Assembly: GCA_028583685.1 (NCBI GenBank)
Contig: JAMXIF010001178.1
Span: 6,869,743-6,933,742 of the forward strand
Reading direction: 5' to 3'
Length of the DNA stretch: 64,000 nucleotides
Source of the DNA: Petaurus breviceps papuanus
Lineage: Eukaryota > Chordata > Mammalia > Diprotodontia > Petauridae
Numbering within the stretch: position 1 is the first letter of the stretch; the number at the start of each line of letters is the position of its first letter. Below, one piece after another: positions 1 through 12,239 of the stretch. Both the position numbers and the translations under genes were made by a program. A model generated the notes under the pieces. It was not told where the DNA came from. It saw only the letters and a list, made by a program, of their open reading frames with translations, and did no database searches.

Positions 1-730
1 GGCAGAAATCCTTTCTTGAAATCTGTCTGAGGAATTCGATTTTTCCCTGAAAGGGCCTTGTTGACTTAATGGGGAAGGGAAGAGAAAACCAGCATCAAAA
101 ATCTTTCCTACTTTCATGCTTTCAGCTGAGCAGATGATGTGGCCATTTGCCCCCTTTATGTTCTTCCCTGGGATTTGGCTTTAAAAATCTATTTGCTCAA
201 TATAGAGATGGTTGCTGCCTCAGCTCTTAGCTGGTCAGGACAGGGCAGACAGTTTCATCAAAATGTCTCGGTGGACAGAGATCGTTTTTACATAAGAGTT
301 GTGTTTGGGGCGCCTCACATATGCTAGAGGTATGGACTTCCTGTCTTCGGGCATCCCCCCCAGTTGGCTTGGATGCTTAGTGGCCTTATTGAAAAGGTCT
401 TTAGAGGTCGTTATAATCACCGCCATACTCTGGATTGGTACTCAAGGACCTTCACGATCCAGCACCTGCCTGCCACTCCCAGTTCTTTTCATACCACTTC
501 CCTGCACATCTCTTCACTATATCAACCCTGGCCAGACATAGTTTGCTGGGAAACACGCTAGACTGGTCATCATGAGACCCGCTTCCTAATCTCAGTTTCA
601 CCACTAACTAGCCATGTGACCTTGAACAAGAGCCTTCACTTCCTTGAACCTCAGTTCCTCATCTGTAAAGTAAAGAGAATTGGACCAGGACTTCTCTAAG
701 AGCCCTTCCAGCAGCAGAATTCTCATATTC

Positions 731-985
731 TGCTAGGTGGCTCAGTGGACAAAGTGCTAGACCTGGAGTCAGGAAGAGCTGAGTTCAAGTCCTGCCTCAC
801 ACACTTACTAGCTAAGTGACCCTGGGCCTTAACTTAACATCTACCTATCTCAGTTTCCAAATCTGTAAAGTGGGCATGATATTACTACCTATTTCCCAGG
901 GTTATTGTGAGGATAACAATTAGATATTTATAAAGTGCTTTGCAGACCGTAAAATGTCATATAAATACTATCATTATTATTATTG
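731..985 (+). repeat. tRNA-derived SINE with MIR-like core
   Basis: Head gctaggtggctcagtgg, with B-box-like gagttcaagtcc and then the core ending near a (TTA)n-like run. A second MIR-type copy lies just before it (about 545-730). Confidence 0.8.
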
Positions 986-1071
986 TTCCCCAAATATGAT
1001 ATGCCCATAATGATAGCTCATACTTACCTTCCATCTTGTAGGCATTTGAATTCTTTACATCTTGTTTTTCC

Positions 1072-1165
1072 CATTAGAGTGGGAGCTCCTCAAGAGCCTT
1101 TTTTGCTTCTGCAGTGCTTAGCCTAGTGAGGTGCTTAATAAATGCTTATTATATTATTGACTGGC
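1072..1165 (+). repeat. L2 3' end fragment
   Basis: Gtgggagctcctcaagagcc and gaggtgcttaataaatgctt are typical of L2 3' ends. A MIR in reverse orientation follows (about 1200-1320). Confidence 0.65.
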
Positions 1166-3984
1166 TGACTAACTTACTGATTGACCTAGTACAACAACCT
1201 GATGAGGTGCTTAGTACAAGTGTTATCATCACTGTTGTACAGGTGAAGAAACTGAGAGTCAGAGAGACCAAGTGACTTATCCATGATCACAGGGCTAGGA
1301 AGTATTAGAGCCTGAGGTTTTCTTCTTCTCCGTTTGTCTAAATTCCTACTCTTTGATTAACCAGTTAACCAGGACTTTTCTAGGCCCAATACAAGACCCA
1401 CCTCTTCCAGAATTTAAGCCTTCCCAGAATTCCAGCCCTTAATAACCAATCTCTCCTGTGAAACTGTGTAATGCCCATTTTTCCCACCCTTCCTTTGGCA
1501 GTTGGGTTCTCTGCCTTGGTCTGTCAGTCATCTATTTATGCCTGTGTCCTATCTCCCAGCTAGCTTGAGTTGAATGGACCCTTCCAGGGCAAGGCCTTTC
1601 TCTAATGCCTCTTGGTAGCCTGCAGGACCTTCCCCAGAGCCCTGCATATTGTAGAAGCTCCCTAGATGTTGACTGGTAACAGCTTGACTTATCTTTAAGG
1701 CAGGAAGCCTGTAATAGTGATGGGCCTGCCCTATCAAAGGCCCTACCTCGCTGTTCATTGTCATCCTCCCCAGCCCCCACTCTGCCAGCAGCTAAGGCAG
1801 CCTTAGTGGTGGCCGTGCGCTGCACTGCTTTTGTACTGTGGACAGAGGCCTGCTTCCTCCACATCCGACCCCAACAGGCTTTTGCCTGATGAGTTTTTTG
1901 CTCTGAGTCCTATGGGTAATTGCTATCGGCTTGGCTCTTGATGTGTGGTTTTGCTTTTCCGGTTCTGCTCTGCCCTTACTTTTTGTTCTTCCTGAAACCA
2001 AAAACTGTGTGATGGTGTGACTAGCACTACCTCCTCCCCTCCACCTTCAAAAGCTCAAGTCTTGACAACATTCACACTTTATTCTCCAGTGACTTAAGTC
2101 TGCCTTGTTGATCCTCTGAACCAATGTGAATTCAGACCTACTTAGAAACCAAGAATTCTAGAGCTCATATGGAACTTTATATATACATCCTGTCCAGTGG
2201 TCCCACTGCTAAGTCCAGTTTCAGGAAAGAAGGAGGGGTACAACAGGGTCAAAGTCCCGCCTTGGGTTGGTAGTTACAAAACCTTTGGGCTTCCATGAGG
2301 ACCAAAATCCACTTGACTATAGGGTGAGAATTAGAGAGACCTCAATTTCTACCTCTTACCCTCTAACACTGTTTATGATTAATATCCATGTACATCATTT
2401 GGGAGAAGCTAGTGCCCTGAAAGCATCAAAATGAGGGTGAAATATATAAGACAAGGTGTGAAATATATAAGACATTGATCTGCCTTAAACCCAGTTCAAG
2501 AGAGTTTGTTAGTCTCTGAGACACTCAGTAGACTTTGTCAGTAGAGGATTTTGCAAGGCACAAACCCAAAGACAGTACTATTGTGAAGCATTAGTGTATG
2601 GTAACTTATAAAGGAATCATACTTTTTAATTTTTCAAACAATTCTTCTATACATATTCTTTTTTATCTTCCCTATGACTTTATTAGGTCATCTTGACCTC
2701 CTTTTTTTTATGGAGAGGGAAACCATGGCATAGAAAGGCTAAATCAGAGTCAAAACCTTCTTACCAACTAGCACAGAGGTGGGGAACCTGTGACATCAAG
2801 GTGTGATGTTTCATGCAGTCATCACAATAGTCTAGTAATCAAATGAATACTGAGATCTGGAAAAATCCTAGAATTATAAATTGAGAGCAGGAAGGGACCT
2901 TACAAGTCGTCATTGAACCCAGTTCTCCTAATTTTCCAAATAAAGCTCATAGCTAGCATCTAAAGCAAGAGTCAGACTCAGGTCTTACTGATTCCAAGAC
3001 TGATGCTGTATTCACCACACCATACTCTCAGGATAAGGGATAGAGAAAAGAAAAATCTGTGGGTTGGGCCCTGACAGTGACATTTCTTTTCTTTGTATTT
3101 TGAAACATCATAGCATGTCTGCATTCCCTAAATAGAGTTCCAATTAGAGGATAAATTAGATCTCCAGTCGTGCTGTTTAAATCAGAGCATTCTAAAAATA
3201 GTATGATGAGATTTCTAGGACTGAATCTGAGTCTGTTCTTAACATCTACTAAATCTGTTGCTATCAGGAAGCAGTTGATAACATTAAGGTCAATACTTAA
3301 CAGGCAACGTGCTGAGTCTCTAACAACGTACTAGATATATTTGGAAAAACTTAAATTAGCCATGAAGCCACTGGTAAAAAATGTTGTGGGTGGGGGAATG
3401 GTGTTTTTTTTTTAAGTATTATGATTTAAATTGCAAAAAACCTTGTTTAAGAAGAAACGCATTAAAAAAATTTTTCACTTCTCCATCTCACTACTCAAAA
3501 TACTCCAAACAAAATATTTCCTTAGAATTTTTAGATGATGTAAATAAATTTCAAACCAGAACACGCACCTGGGCTGATGAAAAACTATGAAAACTTGCCC
3601 TGGATTTCTTCCCAGTGAGGTTTGTGACCCTCCAAGAATCGAGCATCTTGTCATTCACCAAATAATTCACAAGGTCAAGTAGAATAAAAATCACTGCCCA
3701 CCAACAAACACAAAGAGGGCTCTATGGGCCAGTAGACCAGCCTGAGAGTCCATCTCTGATGCTACCAACCCAGGATCATCTTTATGAGAGAGAATGACAC
3801 CATGACACCAACTTCAAAACCCTCCTCTATTGACAGTACATTTTATGCATTTGTCAGCTGGTGACATAGCAGTGGCCTTTTCTGTAATTGCCTAAACCAC
3901 CAAGCTCTGGAGTTTGTCTTTGGATACCAAAAGGATAGCTCATCTATTAAGTCCTAGGCAAATGGTGCATATGGGGAATAGTAG

Positions 3985-4225
3985 AGAGAGGCTTGAGTTG
4001 GAGTCAGGGGACCTGGGTTCAGATCTTGGATCTGTTGACACTAGCTGTGTGACCATAGAAACCCTCTGAACCTCTGCTTCCCCATCTGTGAAAACAGGAT
4101 GATAATACTTATTTGCATTGAGTTCCCTGTACCAGTGGAAATCACAGGGCTAGTCCCCCCAAAATAAATATTCTTTTTAAATTAATTCACAGGGTTATTG
4201 TAAGTAAACTGCTTTGTAACTCTTT
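3985..4225 (+). repeat. tRNA-derived SINE
   Basis: Recognised by gagtcaggggacctgggttc, then gtgaccatag and ccccatctgtgaaaacagg. Ends near gggttattgtaag. Confidence 0.7.
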
Positions 4226-6239
4226 AAGTGCTCAGTGTGTGAGCCCTTGTGAGCTGTTATTATTACAAGCAAAGACTAAATTGAGACCAAAGAAGGGAAG
4301 GATTTGCCTTAAATTTCCCCAAATTCACTTCCAGGGAATGTTATCCAGAAAAGCTCTAAGTTGCTTTGCTAGGGATAAAAGCCATCAGTCAGGAAAAACG
4401 CACTGGCCTGGCATCTCCTAAGAGAGTGTGCCAACTTTTTTTCTCCCTTCCCCCACCCCCTAGGGGCCTTATGTGGTGCTGCTATGCAGCTGTTAAAAAG
4501 GCTCAGTCTTCCATCCAAAATAAATAAAATTAGTAGCAACATTTATTTAGGAATTGAGTATCTCTAGTTGAAAGAAGCCTTGTTCTGAAAACAAAAATGG
4601 CTTAGTACCAGTGTTGAGTTATGTGATCCAGAGATCATTACTGACAACAGTGCTAGAATGTGGCTGCTTGGGTGTTTTCCCACTGATATTTTCCTTGCAA
4701 AAAAACAAGCCCAAATCTAACTAGAAAAGCCAAGTTTCCCTTTAGTGCATTTGGCCTTATTATCCTGTTTTCACTGCTGGGTCAATAAAAATTGAATCGA
4801 AAAATTCCCACTATGGGAACCAGCTGCCCAGTAGATCCCAAAGTGAGAGTTTATCTGTTTTGCTAAGTGGTTTCTGGAATTAGTGAGGTCAGTGACCTGT
4901 CCGGGACAGAGGTGACCAAGCACCAGCAGCTCTTGTCCTTCCCAAGCCCTCCATCACATCAATAAGTCCATTCAATTACATTAACACTTTCCCCAGTCAT
5001 TAGCTAGATCAAAGAGAGCCTAGAACAGGAACACTCTTACAAAAGACTGGCTTCTCTGAGTAACTGGAAGGCAGTTCCATGCCAAGTCCTGTGACCTGTG
5101 GCTGTGTCTCTCAGTTGCTGGCAGATGGACAGCCCTCTGTGACCATCTCCCTGGTATTCTTGGAATTTGCAGAATGAAGCAGAATGTCTATTACATTGAG
5201 GACACTGAACTTTTCATTTAAGACTCTTCTTCCTCCTCCACCTTGCCAAGAGAACACCCATCCTGTCCTCAAAGGCTCCTTTTTCACCAGGGCTAATAGA
5301 GAAAGTGTCATTTTTGCAAATTGTTTAGAATTGGCCCGCTTTGGGCTTGTTTGTTTCTTTCCAATTTACACTCGGGCATTTGGAAATGAACAGGCCACCT
5401 TGGGACATCCTAGCGTCCCTAAAGTCTCTCACCTTGTTTCAGAATGGCCAACACTGACTGACTGACTCTCTCTTAGAAGTGTTGATCCTCATCCTCCTCC
5501 CCATGCAGAATATTTAATAAGCAGCTCATGTGTAATGTTATACATACTTGTGACTTCCTGAAGTAGGCTGCAATTTCTAATGATATATAGGGTGTTTTTC
5601 TTGGGTCACAGCCCATTAAAGCTACCTAAATAACATACTATGATTAACTGCGTCTTCCATCCTTTTCTCTGTCTATATCTATGTATCTATATCTCTCAGC
5701 TCTCATCTGCAGCTTTCTTCTGCACTCCCAGCATCACAATGTACAGTGCCTTCCTGTAAGGCATCCTTTGGCAAGTCAGCTGCTAAGGCGAGGAGACCCA
5801 CAGGCAAATGAAACAGTGAATTTAGATTCCTCGTGGCTCCTCCTCCTTCCTTCTTTACAGAGAAAGCCAAGCAAGTGGCCCAGAGCCCACAGGGTTCTCA
5901 CTGGAGCCTTGTGTTGAATGAATGGCCCGCTGTGCTGGACACAGACATAGGACTTAATTAACAGACCTGGCTCTTCACATGCTTTCAGCAGATAAGTGAC
6001 TCTGGTGAGCACAGAATACTGTGCTCAGAGCTGTGGGAAATATAAAGTTCAGGTACGCTAGAGGTCCCCAGGCTCATGGCAGTCTAGGAGAGAGGGCAGG
6101 CATAAGCACAGGTAACTGTGATAGAGAATACTGTGTAAGAGCGTCAGAGACATGAGCAGCAGTGCCCAGGAAGGTATAAGGAAGAATGCCTCTAGTGGGC
6201 AGGGAAACCTTCTTAGCAGTAATTTCATTGGAGTCACTA

Positions 6240-6400
6240 CTGGCCCCCGAGTCGGATAACCTGGGTTCAAATCCCACCTCTGATCTTGGGTAAATGACCT
6301 AACCTCTTGCGCCTCAGTTTCCTAATCTGTAAAATGAAAGGGTTGAACTAGATGGTTTCCAAAGCTCCTTCTGTCTCTAGATCTGCAGGTCTATTGATCA
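6240..6400 (+). repeat. SINE/MIR-type copy
   Basis: Has cctgggttcaaatcccacc and cctaatctgtaaaatgaaag. It is followed at about 6508-6606 by a reverse L2 end and at about 6738-6930 by another SINE copy. Confidence 0.7.
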
Positions 6401-7929
6401 TGCTCTAAAGTGTGGAAATTCAGCAGGCAGAGTAGGAAAGAATGTTCCAGCCATGAAGTACAGTGTGAGTAAAGGCTCAGAGATACTTTATGGTGTTAAA
6501 TGGATGGAGCATCTCTATCAGCAAGCATTTATTAAGTGCCTGCTGTGTACTGGGTGCCAAGGACACAAAGATGAAAGTGAAATCCCCTGTTCTCAGGGAG
6601 CTCCCAAAAACTTCATCTTTCCTAGACATGCACACCATCTTTCTTTCCCCCCCCCTCCCTGACTTGCTCTTGTGGACAAGTGGCTTTTTATGTATTATAA
6701 TCATCTAGCATCTCTGAATTTGGAATCTATAAGGAGGGAAATGTGGTTCAGAGGGAAAAAAAATAACTGAATTTGGGGATAGAAGACCTGGGTTCAAATC
6801 TAATCTCTGTCACTCACTACCTGAATGACTTACAGGCAAATCATCCAGCTTTTCTGGGCCTCCAGTCCCTTATCTTCACAATGAGGAAGTCAAACCAACC
6901 CACCTCCTAGGTTTCCTACTGCCTGTGTGACTTTGAACTAGTCAGAGAACCCCTCTGGCTATTTCCCCACCTATAAAATAATTCCAGGGCACTGATAATG
7001 GTCCATGGTACCCACCTACTGAGAGGGAACTAATGGACTCAAGATACAGAGTGAGACATGCATGCATTTCTGGGCAGGGCCCATGTGGCCACTTATTTTG
7101 CTTAACTGTGAATATTTGCTACAAAGGTTTTGTTTTTCCTTGGTGGGGGAGGGGGAATGTGGGTGGGAGAAAAATAAATAAATGCTTGTTAATTGAAAAA
7201 ATTTGATGTTCAAAAGGAGTAGATTGAAGTAAATGGTTTCAGGGCCCCCTAAATCTCTGATGCCAGGATTCTCCAGTTATAAAACAGTAACTCTAGGATT
7301 GGTTAACTATGTTAACAGTGTTCTTCAAGAGCCATCACACACATAACATATCACATCACCTTTCCAAAACACTATGTAGAAGTATTCCTGTCTCCAGACA
7401 GGCATCTCACAGTGTTAGAAAATCCTCAACCCAAACAAGCTTGTTCTGGCTATAAATAACCATTCTCTACTACAGAGAATGCTGCAGCCTGTCTGAAGCT
7501 GGGAAGCTGGCACCAGCCAGACTCTGAAATAAACTCTGGGCAGTGATTTGGTGAGGAGGCCATCGAATGGATAGCGTCTCCTTCCTCCCTGCCCCATGAA
7601 GAAAGATGACCTGTTGCAGCTTGAAAAGGATTCCTCTGGGGAATCGGTAGTGACTGGCACTGATTGAAATGGGGATGGCAGCAGGCTGTGCCACTGTGCT
7701 GCCGGGCTCCACAAAGAAGCAGAGATGGGGACTGTCCCCACCGCCCCCACCGTCACAACCCCTGCCCTTTTTTCAAAGGTACTTTTTGTGTTTGGCTCTT
7801 GTCCCAGCACGACTGCATAGTTTGAATACCAGAGTTCCTTATAGGCCTGCTGAGCTTCAGAGGGGAGGAGGAGCTGGCCGGGAGCTTTTGTCCAAATGAC
7901 ACAGAATCAGAAATGCCTCACTTCTGTTC

Positions 7930-8076
<147 letters not shown>

Positions 8077-8409
8077 CTGATGTCTCTAGGCCGCACCACT
8101 AATGAAGTTTCCTGCTGTATCTGTTTTCCTATAGCTACTATTGATGACCAGCAAAAGCAGATCCCAGACAGGTCCCCAAAATCATTCCATAATTGAGGGA
8201 GCAATGGGAAAATTACTGTTTTCCTCTCAATTCAACAAACATTTATTCAGTATATGTGTAGATGTATAACATCATACATACATGTGTGTATACCGCACTT
8301 GTGTATATCTATAGATGTGTATATACATATACGTGTATATGCATAATGTCAGACACCATCCTGGGGCCTAAGGACACAAGATAAAAGCCAGCAAGGCCCC
8401 TACACTTAG

Positions 8410-8625
8410 AAAATATAGCAGAAAGAGAGCTGGTCTCAGGGTCAGGAAGAACTGGGTTCAGATCCCACCTTTGTGACCCTTGTGAAGTCACTTTATCATC
8501 TCAGTGACCCCAGGCAGTTCTCTAAGACTCTCAGTTACAGTTACAGTGCTACATTGGTAGAGGGCGTTTCTTCATTGGGGGTTCCCTATGCCAATGAAAT
8601 CACAGGTATAGACCCCAAAAAAGGA
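8410..8625 (+). repeat. tRNA-derived SINE
   Basis: Gagctggtctcagggtcagg, actgggttcagatcccacc and, at the 3' end, ccaatgaaatcacaggt. A short (TG)n(TA)n tract follows at about 8657-8685. Confidence 0.7.
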
Positions 8626-9394
8626 CCTAGCTCATTACTTGTTGTGAGATCATATGTGTGTGTGTGTGTGTGTATATATATATCTCAACTGTTCTGCAAA
8701 CCTTAAAACACATAGATAACAGCTCATATTGTTATTAATCTAATAATGGGAAATCAGACATGCAAAATAGTGACCCAGAGAATGTGGGAAAGGAGGCCTT
8801 ATTGTTGATGGTGGGGGGAATTAGGAGGCTTCATGGAGATGGTTGTACCTGTGCTATACCTTTAAGGGTAGGAAAAAATGGTTCTTACAGGTAAATATAG
8901 GAAGAGAATCTATTCTAGGTGAAGAGGGAGGCCTATGTGAAAGTACAGAACAGGACCCGGTCGGGCTAGAACGCAGAATGCAAGGAAGTCTGTTGTGACA
9001 CCGTGTCGTTGGGAAGGGAGGTCTCCCCCACCCCCACCCCAAGCCGAGAGTTTAAGCCTAAAGGCAGCAGCAGTGGGACAATGAAATGCCAGCTGATAGG
9101 AGACCAGGGCCCTCAAACTGCTGAGCCTGAGGGATGATGACTTACTGGGGATTTAACTTTCTCTGCCAGAGAGAACTTGTAAGTGGTGGCCTTTATTCTA
9201 AGCAGCTGAAAGTAAATACAGAGATAAAAGCTGTCCATGATTGTTGGTCAGCAACATTTATAAAGGGCCCACAAGATGCATTCATTCAGCTACTCATTTA
9301 ATAAATATTTACTAAGAACACCTCTGCTCAAGGCACTGTGGGAAATAAATAGTTCCTGCTTGTGTGGGATGTAGTCAGTAGCCAGGGAAGTAAT

Positions 9395-9640
9395 AAGAAC
9401 TCACATTCATATTATACTTTAAATGTTGCGAAACACTTTTACATAGCATTATCTCATTTGTATCTCACATCAAGGTTGCTAGGTTGATACCGTGGATATT
9501 ATTATCTCCATTTTGCAGATGAGAAAATGGAAAGTCAGACATTAAGTGACTTACTTAGCTGTTGAGTTTCAAAATCAGGTTTTGAACCTGGGTCTTCTGA
9601 CTCCAAGGATGGCATCCTTTCCATCACCCTGAAATACTCT
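9395..9640 (-). repeat. MIR, reverse orientation
   Basis: Near full-length core: cacttttacatagcattatc, ccattttgcagatgagaaaa, then cctgggtcttctgactccaa. A reverse L2 end precedes it (about 9240-9370). Confidence 0.75.
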
Positions 9641-9654
9641 TCTTTTTTTTTCTT

Positions 9655-9807
9655 TTTCGGAGGGGTAAGGCAAGGCAATTGGGGGTAAGTGACTTGCCCA
9701 AGGTCACACAGCCAGTAAGTGTGTCAAGTGTCTGTGGTCAAATTTGAACTCAGGTTCTCCTGACTCCAGGGCAGGTGCTCTATTCACTGTGCCACCTAGC
9801 CGGCCCT
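9655..9807 (-). repeat. Mar1/WSINE1-type SINE, reverse orientation
   Basis: Reads aattgggggtaagtgacttg, ccaaggtcacacagccag and gtgccacctagccggcc, the complement of the ggcagctaggtggc SINE head. Confidence 0.8.
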
Positions 9808-10474
9808 GAATTACTCTTTAGATGATATTACCTACATCCATTCCTTTATCATCTCACATTTATCAAGTACACACATGCAAATACTTTACTGACAGGCATC
9901 CCAGTCTTAATGGTACAGCCAATAAAAATTAATATTTTACATTTATGTAACCCTTTATAAATGTAGTGTATTTGTAAAATATTTCCCTTACAACAGCCCT
10001 ATAAAGTCAGTTGTGAGCTCAAAAGACGGACGAGTTCCTTCCAGACCTTTGTTGAAGAAGAACCGAGGATGAAGCATGGGGCACCATCTTTGAGCTCCTT
10101 TTCATTTTAGTCAATGCTAACTGCCCCCAGGAAGGGTCAAGCGTGGGGCCTTGTACACAGTAGGTGTTTAATAAAAGTTAGTTGAATTTGTGAGAGGTTA
10201 AGGGTGATGTTCTTTCCTCCCGCACTCGATGACCTTTGAGGTCTTTTCCAATCCTGACCCTCTTTGGTTCTCATCTGTACTTTGAGGGCCTAGGTAATGC
10301 TGTGAAACTAGTTTCATCTTTGTCCCTCATTTCCATGAGAACAGAAATCTGAATGCATTAGCCAAAAGAGAAATGTGTGCTCCCTGTCCCATTTGCATTT
10401 AGTTTCACTATGAATTGCTGCTTCTTCCTTCCTGTCCCAGCTAGATAGATGAAGTTAGGCCAGAGGCACAGATG

Positions 10475-10715
10475 CCTCCTGCAATAAGCACCTACTGTGT
10501 GCTAGTTACTGTGTTACACGCTTTACAAATATTATGTAATTTGATCCTCGAATCAACCCTGGGGAGGTAGATGCTATTATCCCCATGTTACAGTGAGGAA
10601 ACTTAAGTGACTTGTCTAGAGTCACACAATTTTAGTAAATGTCTGTGTCTGAATTTAACTCAGGTCTTCCTCACTCCACTCTTATCATTCTATCCACCAG
10701 CCCACCTAGCAGCAG
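10475..10715 (-). repeat. MIR, reverse orientation
   Basis: Cacctactgtgtgctagtta, tatccccatgttacagtgag, gtgacttgtctagagtcaca and ccacctagc. An L2 3' end lies before it (about 10090-10185). Confidence 0.75.
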
Positions 10716-11638
10716 TTCTTTATTCCAAAGAAAAGGGGAATCAGCAGCAGACTCTCTACTTAAGAGACAGCACTACAACCCATTGCCCAAGTAAAGAGGA
10801 CTCCAGATTTGTTTTTCCATGTTAACTGGCACCTCCATTCATCAGCTTTGAAGGACAGCATACAGAGCCTTCTTGTGGTCTGCTGTCCTGTCTACTACAA
10901 CATGCCTCCTCCTTACACTCACATCCATTCATTTATTCATCAGCTCAGTAACAGAGATAACTAGAAGGGTAGTGCACTTAGAAATTCTTTTTAAAGTTGG
11001 AGTGGGCACCCGCAGAGATTCTCTGGATGTGTATTTCGGTAGCCAAACTCCTGGGGCTTTTTATTAACCTTTTATACTTTGCTTCTCAGAATATTTGAAA
11101 TGGCTTACAAGTTACAGCAACAAAAAATAAAGCTATTAAGGATAAAATGAAACTGAGGCCTCTCAGAAGGGACAAAGGTAACAGAGGTACTAAGGACAAC
11201 ACAATTACTATAATTGGACCCTGAATTTGAACCAGGATTTCTGACAATTCAGAATGCTTACATGACTGAGCATTTTCTAATAAAAGAATACATATAGCTT
11301 TGTTTGCCCTCTTCCTTAGACTTAGATTTCTTTGAAATGTTTAGCAGCTAAGTCCTTATGTGTCCCTAAAATGGAAAATTTCTCAACACAGGTACTGTGT
11401 GTGTCTGGCAGTTCAAGCCTTTTATGGAAAGCTTGTGTGTAATCTCATATCCAATGAAGAGTTGTGAGTCAAAGTGGGAATCTTAATTTTAAAAAAAAAA
11501 AAAGGTAGAAATCTTGTTGCATTTAGCTTCCTATTCTGATAGTCCTTTAAAAAAAAAGTATGTAGCATTTCTCTAAAGCTAGCTGCTCAGCTATGGTTAA
11601 TCTAATTACTTTTTCTTTTGTCTGTCTTTTCTCCCTTT

Positions 11639-11640
<2 letters not shown>

Positions 11641-11679
<39 letters not shown>
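11641..11679 (+). repeat. (TG)n tract just upstream of optional exon A
   Basis: About 20 TG units, then TATGTATG, ending some 22 nt before the acceptor of exon A. UG-rich RNA in this position is a known binding platform for TDP-43 and CELF proteins, which usually act on exon skipping. Such action here is inferred. Confidence 0.9.
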
Positions 11680-11687
<8 letters not shown>

Positions 11688-11701
11688 CCCACTTCCTTTA
11701 G

Positions 11702-11974
11702 TATAAGTCTGTGTTTAGGTCCTACTCCCAGGACTTCATGCCTCACAACCAAGCTTCCGTTCCACCTTTCCTCTCGTCTACCTCCTCTTCCTCTCCACAT
11801 TTCCCACCTGTCCACCAGTCTCAGAGCTCTGATCTAGCGGTGCCAACCACAGCCAGCCTGCCTCCCAGCACTGTGGATGGGCCCAATTCCTGTTCTCAGG
11901 AGAGCAACTTGAATGGGAATTCTGTCTACCTTCCTTCTGAAACCTCTTTCACTGATTCTCTCCAGACGCCTTCG
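11702..11974 (+). CDS. RAPGEF1: RAPGEF1 optional exon A (91 codons, phase 0-0)
   Basis: Acceptor cttcctttag before TATAAGTCTG and donor TTCG/gtgaga. At 273 nt it can be included or skipped without shifting frame. It encodes a Ser/Thr/Pro/Gln-rich, probably disordered segment starting YKSVFRSYSQDF and ending SLQTPS. It has no counterpart in the common ~1077-residue protein as I recall it, but sits where the longer brain-enriched C3G isoforms carry extra exons, just before the exon starting ESPATRDGHPKD. A (TG)n tract ends 22 nt before the exon, and a TG/GA microsatellite begins about 146 nt after it. The open frame runs on past the donor for about 12 codons, so read-through would end the protein soon after. 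Coding status is supported by phase and splice sites, not by a remembered alignment. Confidence 0.8.
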
Positions 11975-12120
11975 GTGAGACTTCCCCCCCCAAAAAAATG
12001 CAACTTCCCATAGGACTGTGAAATTTTTAGAGCATTATTTTGTTTTTCCAAAATACTGTCCCTTCCCTTCCTTGTTCTAAAATCAGGAGTTTGTGTGATA
12101 GTAAAACAGCAAAACTAGAT

Positions 12121-12180
<60 letters not shown>

Positions 12181-12190
12181 NNNNNNNNNN

Positions 12191-12239
<49 letters not shown>

